A stretch of DNA of 55,467 nucleotides from Gemmatimonadaceae bacterium (GTDB lineage Bacteria; Gemmatimonadota; Gemmatimonadetes; Gemmatimonadales; Gemmatimonadaceae), in the NCBI GenBank assembly GCA_013813715.1, contig JACCRF010000175.1:1-55467 (forward strand), given 5' to 3'. The notes beneath the pieces are model-generated. The model made no database searches. It worked only from the letters and a program-made list of their open reading frames with translations, and was not told where the DNA came from. Of this stretch, positions 27,022 through 35,712 are shown piece after piece (positions within the stretch are counted from its first letter, which is position 1; each line of letters opens with the position of its first letter). Position numbers and translations under genes: made by a program.

Positions 27022-27441
27022 TCACACCTGAGCCTCGCGCTGGGTAGGATCTCCTGTCGGAACTTCGCACATCAGCGCGAGGATGTTGTTCTCGGTGTCG
27101 CGGAAGGCGGAAATCCAGAGATCATGATCGGGCATCTTCGCGACGACGGCTGGCGCATTCTCGATGGTCACGCCGCGCGCGGCGAGCGCAGCGTGAGCCG
27201 CATGTATGTCATCCACTTTGTAGTAGATGAGGGAGGCGGCGTGGTCGAGCTCAGCTTTCTCAGGCTTCGCGAGCATGAGCCGAACGCCGCCGCAATCGAA
27301 GAACGCGAGCCCCGGGAACTCGAAGAGAAGGCGGAGCCCGAGTGTGTCCCGGTAGAATGCAGTAGCGCGCCCGACATCCTGTACGTTGATTGCGATCTGA
27401 CCGATGCTTCGTGGAGTGAGTTCTCTGGAATCAGTCGGCAT
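27022..27441 (-). CDS. VOC-family (glyoxalase/bleomycin resistance fold) protein
   Basis: 139 residues with GGAG 7 nt before the ATG. The fold shows as IGQIAINVQDVGRATAFYRD at the first beta-alpha unit, LGLRLLFEFPGLAFFDCGG, then YYKVDDIHAAHAALAARG and a C-terminal strand FRDTENNILALMCEV with the Glu expected as a metal ligand (DTENN). The first-unit ligand position appears to be Asn/Gln rather than His, so metal binding is not certain. The family covers glyoxalase I, ring-cleaving dioxygenases and antibiotic-binding proteins; the substrate cannot be told from this sequence. It lies 74 nt upstream of, and on the same strand as... no other VOC gene; its neighbours are the zinc-ribbon protein downstream and the M20 peptidase upstream. 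Confidence 0.88.
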   Translation of the reverse strand: MPTDSRELTPRSIGQIAINVQDVGRATAFYRDTLGLRLLFEFPGLAFFDCGGVRLMLAKPEKAELDHAASLIYYKVDDIHAAHAALAARGVTIENAPAVVAKMPDHDLWISAFRDTENNILALMCEVPTGDPTQREAQV

Positions 27442-27515
27442 CGGAGGCTCCGGTTGCAGGATTGCAGTTCATGGCGGCAGGTGGCGGTGGCGACCTAAGC
27501 AGGAGATATGCCGCA

Positions 27516-29066
27516 CTAACGCAGCGACATCATCATCACCGCGGCCATCATCTCGATGCCGTCCCACAGATTCTGGAGACGGATGCTTTCGTTCTCGGCG
27601 TGCTGGTTATTGTCGTAGTTGGCGATGGGGACTGTGATTGTCGGCACGCTGAGCGTTTCTCCGATGATCGAGAGGGGCAGGCTGCCGCCGAGCGTCGGCA
27701 CCGCGAGAGTTCGTCGCGGAAACGCCGATTCGATCGCCGACAGCACCGCCCGGGAGACAGGCAGGTTCATCGCCGTGCGCTCGGCGTTGTAGCCGCCGCC
27801 GCGGCGCCGCACCTGGGCGATCATCGGATGACGGCTTCGCTCCGCGTCTGTGGGCTCTCGATCGATCACGTGATAGCCCTGGCGCTCGATGTGGCGGACG
27901 AGCCGACTCACCTGTCGGGCAACGTCATTCCCCTTCACGAGCCGAAGATCGAGCGTCGCTGTAGCCGTCGTCGGAATGACGTTCCGCGCGCCGGCGCCGA
28001 CTTCCGCGCTCGCCATGCCATTGATGTTGAGCGACGGAAGATTGATGAGATCCGCCAATGGTTGCCCCCCGCCCTCCGCTCTGCCAATGCCGAGCTGTGT
28101 GCGAAGCGTGTCGTCGAACGCGGGAGAGTCGCCGATCGCCCGCCGCTCGAGCGCCCCGAGCGGAACGACGTCATCGTACCAGCCGCTGATGAGGACGCGA
28201 CCGGCCTCATCCTTCATCGATGAAAGAAGGCGTGCCAGGCGGAGCGCGGGGTTTGGCGCCCAGTTGCCGTAATGTCCGCTGTGCAGCGGGCGGTTGGCGC
28301 CGTATACGGTTACATCCACGTTTACATCGCCACGCACTCCGTAAACGACCTGCTTGCGCCCCGATTGATGCACGGGCCCGTCGCAGATGATCCAGGCATC
28401 GGCGGCTACCAGCAATTGGTTCCGACGGAGCAGATCGGCGAGGTGCGGGGAGCCCGCTTCCTCTTCCCCCTCGAAGAAAAACTTGATGTGGGCGGACGGC
28501 CGCGCTCCGGTGGCCCTCAGCGCCTGGACCGCGGCGAGAATCGCCATGACTCCGCCCTTGTCGTCCGACGCTGATCGTGCATACACGCGCATCTCGGAGT
28601 CGAGGCGCTCGCCGGGAGCCGGCAGCGCCACCTCGCGGCCGCCTCTCTCAAGCGCAGCCGTGCGAAGGATCGGGACCCACGGCCGACTCCCGGTCCATTT
28701 TGCGGAATCGGTGGGCTGACCGTCATAGTGTGCGTACATCATGATCGTCCGGTTGGCTCCCGGCGCTCTCCATTCGCCGTAGACGGCCGGAGGCGCCGAT
28801 GAATCGGATCCGTACAGCAATCGCGGCGACAGGCCCCGTGCTTCCATCATAGCGACGATGGCATCCGCGTTTCTGCGGATTCCGGCGCTGTCCGATGCGA
28901 GGTTTGGATTGGCCAGGAGGCGCATGAACTCGCCAAGAATCTGGTGCTCGTGCGCCACCCGGAAACGGCGGACGTCCACCTGCTGCGCGCCGACTTCGGA
29001 CACTGGCACGCCCAGGAGAGCAGTTGCTAACCGGGCGACAACATGGACGCGCGTCGGAAGGCTCAT
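27516..29066 (-). CDS. M20-family metallopeptidase, exported
   Basis: 516 residues from ATG 29066, chosen because it begins directly with a signal peptide (LATALLGVPVSEVGAQ); an ATG at 29144 would precede it with 26 polar residues. Zinc ligands visible: His in MMYAHYDGQPTD, Asp in SASDDKGGV, the Glu pair in FFEGEEEAGSPH, and Asp in IICDGPVHQ. A dimerisation lid domain is inserted (about 230-390, YGVRGDVNVDVTVYGANRP with HSGHYG). The C-terminal catalytic part includes VPTLGGSLPLSI. Family members are di-zinc exopeptidases or dipeptidases in the periplasm. It is divergent from the lytic transglycosylase gene with about 80 nt between the starts. Confidence 0.92.
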   Translation of the reverse strand: MSLPTRVHVVARLATALLGVPVSEVGAQQVDVRRFRVAHEHQILGEFMRLLANPNLASDSAGIRRNADAIVAMMEARGLSPRLLYGSDSSAPPAVYGEWRAPGANRTIMMYAHYDGQPTDSAKWTGSRPWVPILRTAALERGGREVALPAPGERLDSEMRVYARSASDDKGGVMAILAAVQALRATGARPSAHIKFFFEGEEEAGSPHLADLLRRNQLLVAADAWIICDGPVHQSGRKQVVYGVRGDVNVDVTVYGANRPLHSGHYGNWAPNPALRLARLLSSMKDEAGRVLISGWYDDVVPLGALERRAIGDSPAFDDTLRTQLGIGRAEGGGQPLADLINLPSLNINGMASAEVGAGARNVIPTTATATLDLRLVKGNDVARQVSRLVRHIERQGYHVIDREPTDAERSRHPMIAQVRRRGGGYNAERTAMNLPVSRAVLSAIESAFPRRTLAVPTLGGSLPLSIIGETLSVPTITVPIANYDNNQHAENESIRLQNLWDGIEMMAAVMMMSLR

Positions 29067-29144
29067 GGAAAGAGGTGGAATGAGAGAATGCGAATTGTGG
29101 TCGCGAGGTTCAGAACTTTGTCTCGACTGGTTAGTATAAGACAT

Positions 29145-29951
29145 ATGAACCGGATCAGAACGGCGCTATCGGCAGTGGCGCTGGTTGCAATAGTCATTGC
29201 TGCAGTCGCAGGCCAGATAGGTGCGGCACCGCGAGTCGAAGCGAAATGGGACGGAAGCCCGGCAGTTGCGGCCCCGCAGCTTGCCTTGAGTGCCGTGACC
29301 GTGATCGCAAGGAAGCCGACGGTCTCGGAGATACTGGACATCATCCTCAATGACCGTCCAGAGTCCCGCGGTGATTCGTTCGCTGCGGGAAGCGACGAGA
29401 GTTATGTCGCCAGGGTTCTGCGCGATTACACCAGTGATGAGAAGCGCGCCGGGCGAATCGCGGCCGCGCTCGTGCGCGAAGGGCGGCGGAAGAATGTGGG
29501 ATCGACTCTTCTGCTGGGCGTAATGCTCACCGAGAACCCGTGGCTCGATCCGAGGGCGACGAGCTTTATGGGTGCGCGTGGTCTGATGCAGGTCATGCCG
29601 TTTCACGCGGGGAAGTGGGGGTGCGGCTCGGGTGATCTATTCGACATCGAGTCGAATATCTGTCACGGCGTCGCCATCCTCGCCGACAACCTCAAGGGGT
29701 CGAAGACTCTCCCCGAGGCCCTGCTCGGCTACAACGGCTGCGTGCGCGGCACCAACACGCCCGACTGCTGGCGCTATCCCGGCACCGTGTTCCGGCATGC
29801 GCGGAACAGCGCAATCAAAGGGGGTGGGACAATTCCCAGCGGCATGATGCCTTTCTCCTATCAGGCTACTGCCCCGCGCCGCGTGAGCCGTGGGGCTCAG
29901 ACCGTGCGACGCGGAAACATCATGCTGCCTCGAGAACTGCTGGTGGATTGA
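29145..29951 (+). CDS. Lytic transglycosylase (SLT domain), exported
   Basis: 268 residues from ATG 29145, chosen for the clean signal peptide (ALSAVALVAIVIAAVAG). The SLT domain spans about 115-240: the catalytic Glu130 in GVMLTENPWLDP, the conserved GARGLMQVMP (143-152), and the ALLGYNGC motif. Such enzymes cleave the MurNAc-GlcNAc bond of peptidoglycan to form 1,6-anhydroMurNAc. Extra Cys residues around WGCGSGD, NICHG, NGCVRG and PDCWRY could pair as disulfides in the periplasm. A C-terminal tail of about 30 residues is Arg-rich. With the L,D-transpeptidase at 19956 it is one of two peptidoglycan enzymes in the window. Confidence 0.92.
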   Translation: MNRIRTALSAVALVAIVIAAVAGQIGAAPRVEAKWDGSPAVAAPQLALSAVTVIARKPTVSEILDIILNDRPESRGDSFAAGSDESYVARVLRDYTSDEKRAGRIAAALVREGRRKNVGSTLLLGVMLTENPWLDPRATSFMGARGLMQVMPFHAGKWGCGSGDLFDIESNICHGVAILADNLKGSKTLPEALLGYNGCVRGTNTPDCWRYPGTVFRHARNSAIKGGGTIPSGMMPFSYQATAPRRVSRGAQTVRRGNIMLPRELLVD

Positions 29952-30059
29952 CGCCAGGGCAGGACATGTAGACTTCGATAGATTTACGGCCATCCAGGCA
30001 GCCGCAGACTTCCTTCGCCTTCGCCTGCTCTGCGTGTTCGCACACCTGCCCGGCCCACC

Positions 30060-32273
30060 ATGAGCGATCGATTCGACCTCTCACTGCGATACAAGATCGC
30101 CGCCGGTCTGGTGACGGCAGCGCTTGTACTGCTGGTTGGCGCGATTTCGTTCTGGGCTGTATCGCGCTCATCAAGGGCATCGAGTCAGGTCGAGCGTACC
30201 GGCGAAGTGCTGCTGGCGCAGGAACGACTGCTCACCGGCCTCGCCGATTCGGAAACCGCGACGCAGGGCTACGTCCTCACGGGCGACACGACGTTCCTCG
30301 TCCCCTTCAGGTCGGCCGAAGGAAGAGTTCCCGCCTCGATCGCGCGCCTGAGAGTGCTGACGCAGGGGAATCCGGTTCAGCAGGCACGCCTCGACACGCT
30401 CGAGAGCGTCGCCACGAGCCGGCTCCGGCTCGACGAGCAGATCGTCGAATTCAGGAAGAGCTCCGGCTTCGAGCTGGCGCGCGCGATGGTGGCCACCGGG
30501 CAAGGCATGATCGTCATGGACCACGCGCGCCATATCACGCGGGCAATGGAGAACACCGAGCGCGCAACACTCGCGACCCGCCGCGCTGAGCAGAAGGCAT
30601 CGCAGCGTCTGGTCTATCTCGTGGTCGGGCTGGGCAGCTTCATCGCTTTCCTGTTATCGGTGCTCATCAACCGGGCGATCCGGAGCGACGTCATCGATCG
30701 CGAACACGCGCGGGAGCTGATCGAGCAGCAGTCGAAGAAGCTGAAGGAACAGGCGGCGAAGCTCGAGAAACAGCAACGCGAGCTTGCGCAGAAACTGGAA
30801 GAACAGGAAGCGCTCCTCGAGTCCACCGATGCCGGCTTCTACGGATTGGACGCGGAGGGTCGCTGCACGTTCGTCAATCCCGCGGGCGCGCGGATGCTCG
30901 GCTTCTCTCCCGGAGAGCTGCTCGGAAGAAACATGCACGACACGATTCACCACAAGAGAACCGACGGCTCGCCGTATCCGGCCGGGGAATGTGCGATCTA
31001 CATCGCCTGCCGCACCGGCGAGCGAGCGCGCACCGACGAGGAAGTTTACTGGCGCAAGGATGGAACGCCGCTGCCGGTCGAGTACTCGACCTCGCCGATT
31101 CACGGCAACGGCATGTTGCGCGGCGCCGTCGTGGCTTTCGCGGATGTCACAGAGCGGAAGCGCGTTCAGCGCGCGATCACCGAGAGCGAGGAGCGCAAGG
31201 CGGCCGTGCTTCGATCCACCCTCGATTCGATTATTTCGATGGATTCCGACGGGAAAGTCACCGAGTTCAACCGCGCCGCGGAAGCGGCGTTCGGATACAC
31301 CCGCGCCGAAGCGCTCGGGCAGCCGCTCGGACAACTGGTCGTGCCGGAGCGGTTCCGCGACGCACACCGTGTGGGGCTCATGCGGTACCTCGAGACCGGT
31401 GAGGCGCACGTGATCGGGAAACGGCTCGAGCTGCCCGCCATGCGGAAGGACGGCTCGGAATTTCTTTCCGAGCTCACCATCACTCGCAGCGACATTGACG
31501 GCGAGCAGGCGTTTACCGGCGTCCTTCGGGACATCACCGAACGAAAAGCGGCTGAAGCCGAGCGTGAGCTGCTGATCAAGGCGCTTGCGCGCAGCAACCA
31601 GGAGCTCGACCAGTTCGCGTATGTCGCGTCGCACGACTTGAAGGCCCCGCTTCGCGGAATCGCGAATCTGTCTCAGTGGATCGAGGAGGACTTGGGCGAT
31701 GCTCTCGCCGGCGAGAGCAAACGCCAGATGGAGCTCCTGCGCGGGCGAGTCCAGCGGATGGAGTCGCTCATCGACGGAATCCTTCAGTACTCGCGCGCGG
31801 GGCGTGCCAAGGCGAGGCCGGAGGCGGTGGATGCAGGCGCAATAGTCAAGGAAGCTGTCGAGCTGCTCGCCCCGGAGTCCGCGCTCAGGCTCGAGATAAT
31901 GGAAGGAATGCCGACTGTCACCACAGAGCGCGTTCCCCTCCAGCAGGTGTTCCTGAATCTCATCGGCAACGCACTGAAGCATACTGGCATGTCGCACCCG
32001 CTCATCACGGTGGCGTGGAGGGACGCGGAACCCTTTTTCGAGTTTTCTGTATCCGACAACGGCCAGGGCATCGCCCCTCAGTACCATGAGCGCATATTTG
32101 GCATATTCCAGACGCTCGAAGCGCGCGACAAGGTCGAGGGTACGGGCATCGGCCTTTCGGTGGTGAAGAAGATCGTCGAGGCGAAGGGCGGGCGCGTCTG
32201 GATCGAGTCGGACGTCGGACGGGGAGCGACGTTCCGTTTTCTCTGGCCGAAACACGAGACCACCCTGGAGTGA
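30060..32273 (+). CDS. CHASE3-PAS-PAS sensor histidine kinase
   Basis: 737 residues. Two membrane helices (about 13-35 and 184-206) enclose a CHASE3 sensor domain facing the periplasm. A coiled coil rich in Glu/Lys/Gln (about 215-255) leads into two PAS domains (about 258-370 and 380-495; ALLESTDAGFYGLDAEGRC, GKVTEFNRAAEAAFGYT). The HisKA box VASHDLKAPLRG holds His525, and the ATPase domain has NLIGNALKH, DNGQGI and GTGIGLSVVKK. The HisKA form resembles that of bacteriophytochrome-type kinases, which often pair with single-domain receivers. It autophosphorylates on His and passes phosphate to a receiver, probably the one starting 4 nt after its stop. The signal sensed is unknown. Confidence 0.95.
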   Translation: MSDRFDLSLRYKIAAGLVTAALVLLVGAISFWAVSRSSRASSQVERTGEVLLAQERLLTGLADSETATQGYVLTGDTTFLVPFRSAEGRVPASIARLRVLTQGNPVQQARLDTLESVATSRLRLDEQIVEFRKSSGFELARAMVATGQGMIVMDHARHITRAMENTERATLATRRAEQKASQRLVYLVVGLGSFIAFLLSVLINRAIRSDVIDREHARELIEQQSKKLKEQAAKLEKQQRELAQKLEEQEALLESTDAGFYGLDAEGRCTFVNPAGARMLGFSPGELLGRNMHDTIHHKRTDGSPYPAGECAIYIACRTGERARTDEEVYWRKDGTPLPVEYSTSPIHGNGMLRGAVVAFADVTERKRVQRAITESEERKAAVLRSTLDSIISMDSDGKVTEFNRAAEAAFGYTRAEALGQPLGQLVVPERFRDAHRVGLMRYLETGEAHVIGKRLELPAMRKDGSEFLSELTITRSDIDGEQAFTGVLRDITERKAAEAERELLIKALARSNQELDQFAYVASHDLKAPLRGIANLSQWIEEDLGDALAGESKRQMELLRGRVQRMESLIDGILQYSRAGRAKARPEAVDAGAIVKEAVELLAPESALRLEIMEGMPTVTTERVPLQQVFLNLIGNALKHTGMSHPLITVAWRDAEPFFEFSVSDNGQGIAPQYHERIFGIFQTLEARDKVEGTGIGLSVVKKIVEAKGGRVWIESDVGRGATFRFLWPKHETTLE

Positions 32274-32277
32274 ACTG

Positions 32278-32694
32278 ATGACGGAGAGAGTCCTGAATAT
32301 TCTGCTGGTAGAGGACGACGCGGTTGACGTCATGAACGTCCAGCGCGCATTCGAGCGGAACAATGTTTCCCATCCGCTGTTCCTGGCCGGCAACGGGCTG
32401 GAAGCGCTCGACGTGCTGCGCAGCGACAGAATGCCAAGAGAACGCCGGCTCGTGCTGCTCGACCTCAACATGCCGAAGATGAGCGGCATCGAGTTTCTCC
32501 AGGCGCTCCGCGCCGACCCCGACCTCGCGAGCACGCCGGTAGTCGTGCTGACGACCTCGAACGACGACCAGGACAAGATCGACGCCTACAATCTGAATGT
32601 CGCCGGGTACCTGTTGAAGCCCGTCACCTTCAATAACTTCTGCGAGAGAATGGCGACGCTCGACAAGTACTGGGCGCTGGTGGAGATGCCGTAG
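32278..32694 (+). CDS. Single-domain response regulator (Rcp1-like)
   Basis: 138 residues, receiver domain only. The acidic pair VEDD (11-14), phosphoacceptor Asp62 in LLDLNMPKM, the Thr of VVLTTSND and Lys of LLKPV are all in place. The inserted loop before Asp62 and the layout resemble Rcp1, the receiver of cyanobacterial phytochrome kinases. Without an output domain it likely acts as a phosphate carrier or allosteric partner. It starts 4 nt after the kinase stop with GGAG upstream, and the next kinase follows 3 nt after its own stop, so the three genes are one transcription unit. Confidence 0.95.
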   Translation: MTERVLNILLVEDDAVDVMNVQRAFERNNVSHPLFLAGNGLEALDVLRSDRMPRERRLVLLDLNMPKMSGIEFLQALRADPDLASTPVVVLTTSNDDQDKIDAYNLNVAGYLLKPVTFNNFCERMATLDKYWALVEMP

Positions 32695-32697
32695 CGC

Positions 32698-34344
32698 ATG
32701 CCTGACCTGGCACTGAAGGTTCTCGTCGTGGACGACGACGAGGTAGATCGCATGGCGGTACGCCGGGCGCTGAAGGCCTCGGGAATCGACACGCTGGTGA
32801 CCGAGGCTGACGGCGCCGACAGCGCGCTCGCATGTCTCGCCGGAGGCACCTTCGACTGCGCGCTGATCGACTACCGCATGCCGGGAAGTGATGGCCTCGA
32901 GGTCGTGCGCCGCGCCCGGGAGAAAGGGGTGCTGGTGCCGTTCATTATGCTGACGGGATTCGGCGACGAGCAGACGGCGGTGGAGTTGATGAAGGCCGGC
33001 GCATCGGATTATATCCCGAAGAGTTCGCTCACTTCGCAACGGCTCGCTCAAAGCCTTCGCGGTGTAGTCCGGGTGCACCAGGCTGAGGTCGAGGCTAGCC
33101 GGGCCGACGACGAGCTCAGGCGGTACGCGCAGCAGCTCCGATCGGTTGCCCAGGCGGCGATCGAGATCAACTCGACGCTGGCGGTGGACGCCATGTTACA
33201 GGCCACCACCGAGAACGCGCGGCGCATCCTCAGCGCGAGGCGCGCGGAGACGCGCCTCAGCGTCGAGGGCGCATCGAGCCCGGGCGGGAATGCACTCGAC
33301 AGCCAGACGGCGCTCTGGCGCGCGACAGCACCGGCCGACGACGAGCAGGAGCTGACGTCCTGGGCCGATGCGACGCGCGACGACATGCCCGGAATCACCC
33401 CGGAGATTCTGGCGATGCTCGCGGCGGATCCCGACGCGCCCGGACTTCTCGACTCGACGGGATTCCGCGTCCCGACCACCCTCTCGGCGGAGCTCGTCGG
33501 GCGCGACGGCCGGATGCTGGGCGTGATTCAACTGTGGGACAAGAAGGAGGGCGACTTCGACGAGGCCGATGAGGCGATCCTCACGCAGCTCGCGCAGCTC
33601 GCATCGGTCGCGCTCGAGAACGCGCGGTTGTTCAAGGCGGCGCAGGAGGCGACTCGCGCGCGTGACGATCTCGTCGCGATCGTGTCGCACGACCTGCGCA
33701 ATCCGGTGCACACGATCCACATGGCCACGGCGTTCCTGCTCGAGACCGCCCCGGCGAACGACCGCCGGCTGACCGCGCGGCGCCAACTCCAGGTAATTCA
33801 GCGCGCGGCGACGCGGGCCAACCGGCTGATTCAGGATCTGCTCGACGTGGCGCGTATCCAGGCGGGCGGACTGGTGGTGGATCCGATCCCAGTCGAAGTG
33901 AGCTCGCTGATCATCGAGGCTGTCGAGGCGGCGACGCCGCTGGCCGGCGCGCAGGACCTCAAAGTTCAATCCGACGTCACGGAGCCGACACCCATGGTGG
34001 CGTCCGACAGAGAGCGGATGCTTCAGGTATTCGCCAATCTCATCGGGAACGCAATAAAGTTCACGCCACGAGGGGGTCAAATCAGCGTTCACGCGCGCGT
34101 CGAGGATTCCGAAGTGCGGTTCACCATCGCTGACACCGGGCCAGGAATTCCACACGAGCACCTCGAGCACGTCTTTGACCGGTACTGGCAGGCAAAATCC
34201 ACCCGCAAGCTCGGCACCGGCCTTGGACTGTCGATTGCAAAGGGAATTGTCGAGGCACACGGTGGCCGCATCTGGGTAGAGAGTCCACCGGGTAGCGGTG
34301 CTCAATTCAACTTCACTTTGCCGGCCACGTCACGGGCCAGCTGA
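32698..34344 (+). CDS. Receiver-GAF-histidine kinase hybrid
   Basis: 548 residues, soluble. The N-terminal receiver (about 6-125) has VDDDEVDRMA and phosphoacceptor Asp58 in ALIDYRMPG. A linker and a GAF-like domain follow (about 150-310, ending FDEADEAILTQLAQLASVALENARLF). The HisKA box AIVSHDLRNPVHTIH holds His331, and the ATPase part has NLIGNAIKFTPRGG, DTGPGIP and GTGLGLSIAKGI. Having receiver and kinase in one protein fits a phosphorelay: phosphate or binding from the upstream pair may tune its kinase. No DNA-binding output gene is nearby. The small secreted-protein gene starts 16 nt downstream. Confidence 0.95.
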   Translation: MPDLALKVLVVDDDEVDRMAVRRALKASGIDTLVTEADGADSALACLAGGTFDCALIDYRMPGSDGLEVVRRAREKGVLVPFIMLTGFGDEQTAVELMKAGASDYIPKSSLTSQRLAQSLRGVVRVHQAEVEASRADDELRRYAQQLRSVAQAAIEINSTLAVDAMLQATTENARRILSARRAETRLSVEGASSPGGNALDSQTALWRATAPADDEQELTSWADATRDDMPGITPEILAMLAADPDAPGLLDSTGFRVPTTLSAELVGRDGRMLGVIQLWDKKEGDFDEADEAILTQLAQLASVALENARLFKAAQEATRARDDLVAIVSHDLRNPVHTIHMATAFLLETAPANDRRLTARRQLQVIQRAATRANRLIQDLLDVARIQAGGLVVDPIPVEVSSLIIEAVEAATPLAGAQDLKVQSDVTEPTPMVASDRERMLQVFANLIGNAIKFTPRGGQISVHARVEDSEVRFTIADTGPGIPHEHLEHVFDRYWQAKSTRKLGTGLGLSIAKGIVEAHGGRIWVESPPGSGAQFNFTLPATSRAS

Positions 34345-34360
34345 ACGGCATGGAGATCTG

Positions 34361-34804
34361 ATGACGCGTTCTATTCTGCTGGTTCTCGCCGGCGGTGTAG
34401 CGGGACTTGCCTCGGCACCCGCGGATGCGCAGCCAGCATGGCCGGTAATTCTCAGAAACGCGAACGTCACCGTCGCGCTCGACACGGCGGCCGCGAAGCG
34501 AAATGCGGACGGGTCGTACCTGACCGTCACCCGCTGGGATTATGCAAGCCTGCACGCTCTCGAGAGCCGCCGGCCGTATATGTCCATGACCCAGACCGCG
34601 CTCGTGCGGTGCGCTCCGGTTCGCATCAAGCGGCTCAACGAGTCGTTCTACGCGGCGAATGGTGCGGTGGTTGGCGAAGGTACGCCGCCGCATCCGCGCG
34701 ACGTTCAGTACATGACGTGGGACCGGCTCAAGACGGGGTCCGACGGCTCGCGCGCGATGAGCCAGGTGTGCGCGCTGCTCACGCGGCGGGAACGGAGGCG
34801 CTGA
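34361..34804 (+). CDS. Small secreted hypothetical protein
   Basis: 147 residues, with GGAG 6 nt before the ATG. A signal peptide (ILLVLAGGVAGLASAPADA) precedes WPVILRNANVTVALDTAAAK and a Trp/Tyr-containing beta-rich body with single Cys residues near ALVRCAPV and SQVCALL, which could form a disulfide. The pattern of strands recalls small surface-adhesin-E-like proteins, but the similarity is weak. Periplasmic or surface location is likely. Because it follows the receiver-kinase gene by 16 nt it may belong to the signalling operon, possibly as a sensed or regulated envelope protein. Confidence 0.65.
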   Translation: MTRSILLVLAGGVAGLASAPADAQPAWPVILRNANVTVALDTAAAKRNADGSYLTVTRWDYASLHALESRRPYMSMTQTALVRCAPVRIKRLNESFYAANGAVVGEGTPPHPRDVQYMTWDRLKTGSDGSRAMSQVCALLTRRERRR

Positions 34805-35011
34805 GGTTACATCGGGCGACTGAGAACTACGTAACGGAGAACGACCAGGCCGCCGGCGACCGGCCCGGTATTGCGCTGCCGGCTGCGGGCTCACTCGGAA
34901 CCGCAACTGACGAAGCTCCGTCGTTCTGGTCGAAGCCGGCGGCCGGTAGCGCATTATGTGGCCGGCAGCCGGTAGCGGGGTATTTCTATGTTCCGTTCTT
35001 TCATTGCTTAG

Positions 35012-35602
35012 GTGAACGTCCCCGCGCTCGGCCCGGCCGTACCTCAGAGAGGGAACTCCCTCTCCCGGGGCATCGGGCGAACGGCCATGTCGCTCACCGG
35101 GTGGCGGTTCGACGGCGCGATGCCGAATCAGCCGAAGTTCGTCGTCGTCGTCGCGCCGCACACATCCAACTGGGACTTCTTTCTCGGCGTCGCGGCGCTG
35201 TTCGCGCTTGGCTTCCGGGTGTCGTTCCTGGGCAAGCACACTCTATTCGCGGGGCCGCTCCGCGTGCCGATGCGATGGCTCGGCGGGCTACCGGTCGACC
35301 GCTCTGTCAGTCGTGACAGAGTGAGCGAGACAATCGCCGCGTTCAACGCCAACGAGAAGCTGATCCTGGCGGTGGCCCCTGAAGGAACGAGAAAGCGCGT
35401 TACGGAGTGGAAGACTGGCTTCTATCACGTGGCGCACGGCGCCGCGGTGCCGATCGTTCCGGTGGCGTTCGACTACGGCACAAAAACGGTCCGGATCGGA
35501 AATCCGATCGTGACCACGGGGAACATGTCCGAAGACATGGCGCGGATTCGTGGCTTCTACCGCAACGTGATTGGGAAACGGCCGGATCAGTTTCAGCCTT
35601 AG
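35012..35602 (+). CDS. Lysophospholipid acyltransferase family protein (PlsC-like)
   Basis: 196 residues from GTG 35012; an in-frame ATG at 35087 would trim 25 residues and still keep the active site. The acyltransferase motif I is APHTSNWDFF (HX4D: catalytic His and Asp) and motif III is APEGTRKR; a glycine/proline region VPIVPVAFDYG fits motif IV. The length suits the short bacterial members of the family. Such enzymes acylate lysophosphatidic acid or related lipids from acyl-ACP or acyl-CoA at the inner membrane; the acceptor here is not known. It follows a roughly 200-nt non-coding stretch and is followed by an unrelated barrel-like gene. Confidence 0.88.
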   Translation: MNVPALGPAVPQRGNSLSRGIGRTAMSLTGWRFDGAMPNQPKFVVVVAPHTSNWDFFLGVAALFALGFRVSFLGKHTLFAGPLRVPMRWLGGLPVDRSVSRDRVSETIAAFNANEKLILAVAPEGTRKRVTEWKTGFYHVAHGAAVPIVPVAFDYGTKTVRIGNPIVTTGNMSEDMARIRGFYRNVIGKRPDQFQP

Positions 35603-35712
35603 CGCCGAATGTCCGTGGGGTACGGAGCTTACGCAACGATGGTCAGGCTTTTTGTTTTCGGATGACGGGCGCAGAGTGTCGTTCGTCGTCTCCTACACGT
35701 TCAATTAACCGG

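Noticed and set aside
30654-32576. Long minus-strand open frame (640 codons) opposite the sensor kinase
   Set aside because: It is antisense to a clear CHASE3-PAS-PAS-kinase gene; GC-rich codon structure leaves such frames open. No family resemblance in its translation.
33196-34305. Minus-strand open frame opposite the receiver-GAF kinase
   Set aside because: Shadow of the kinase gene on the other strand; no start signal or motif.
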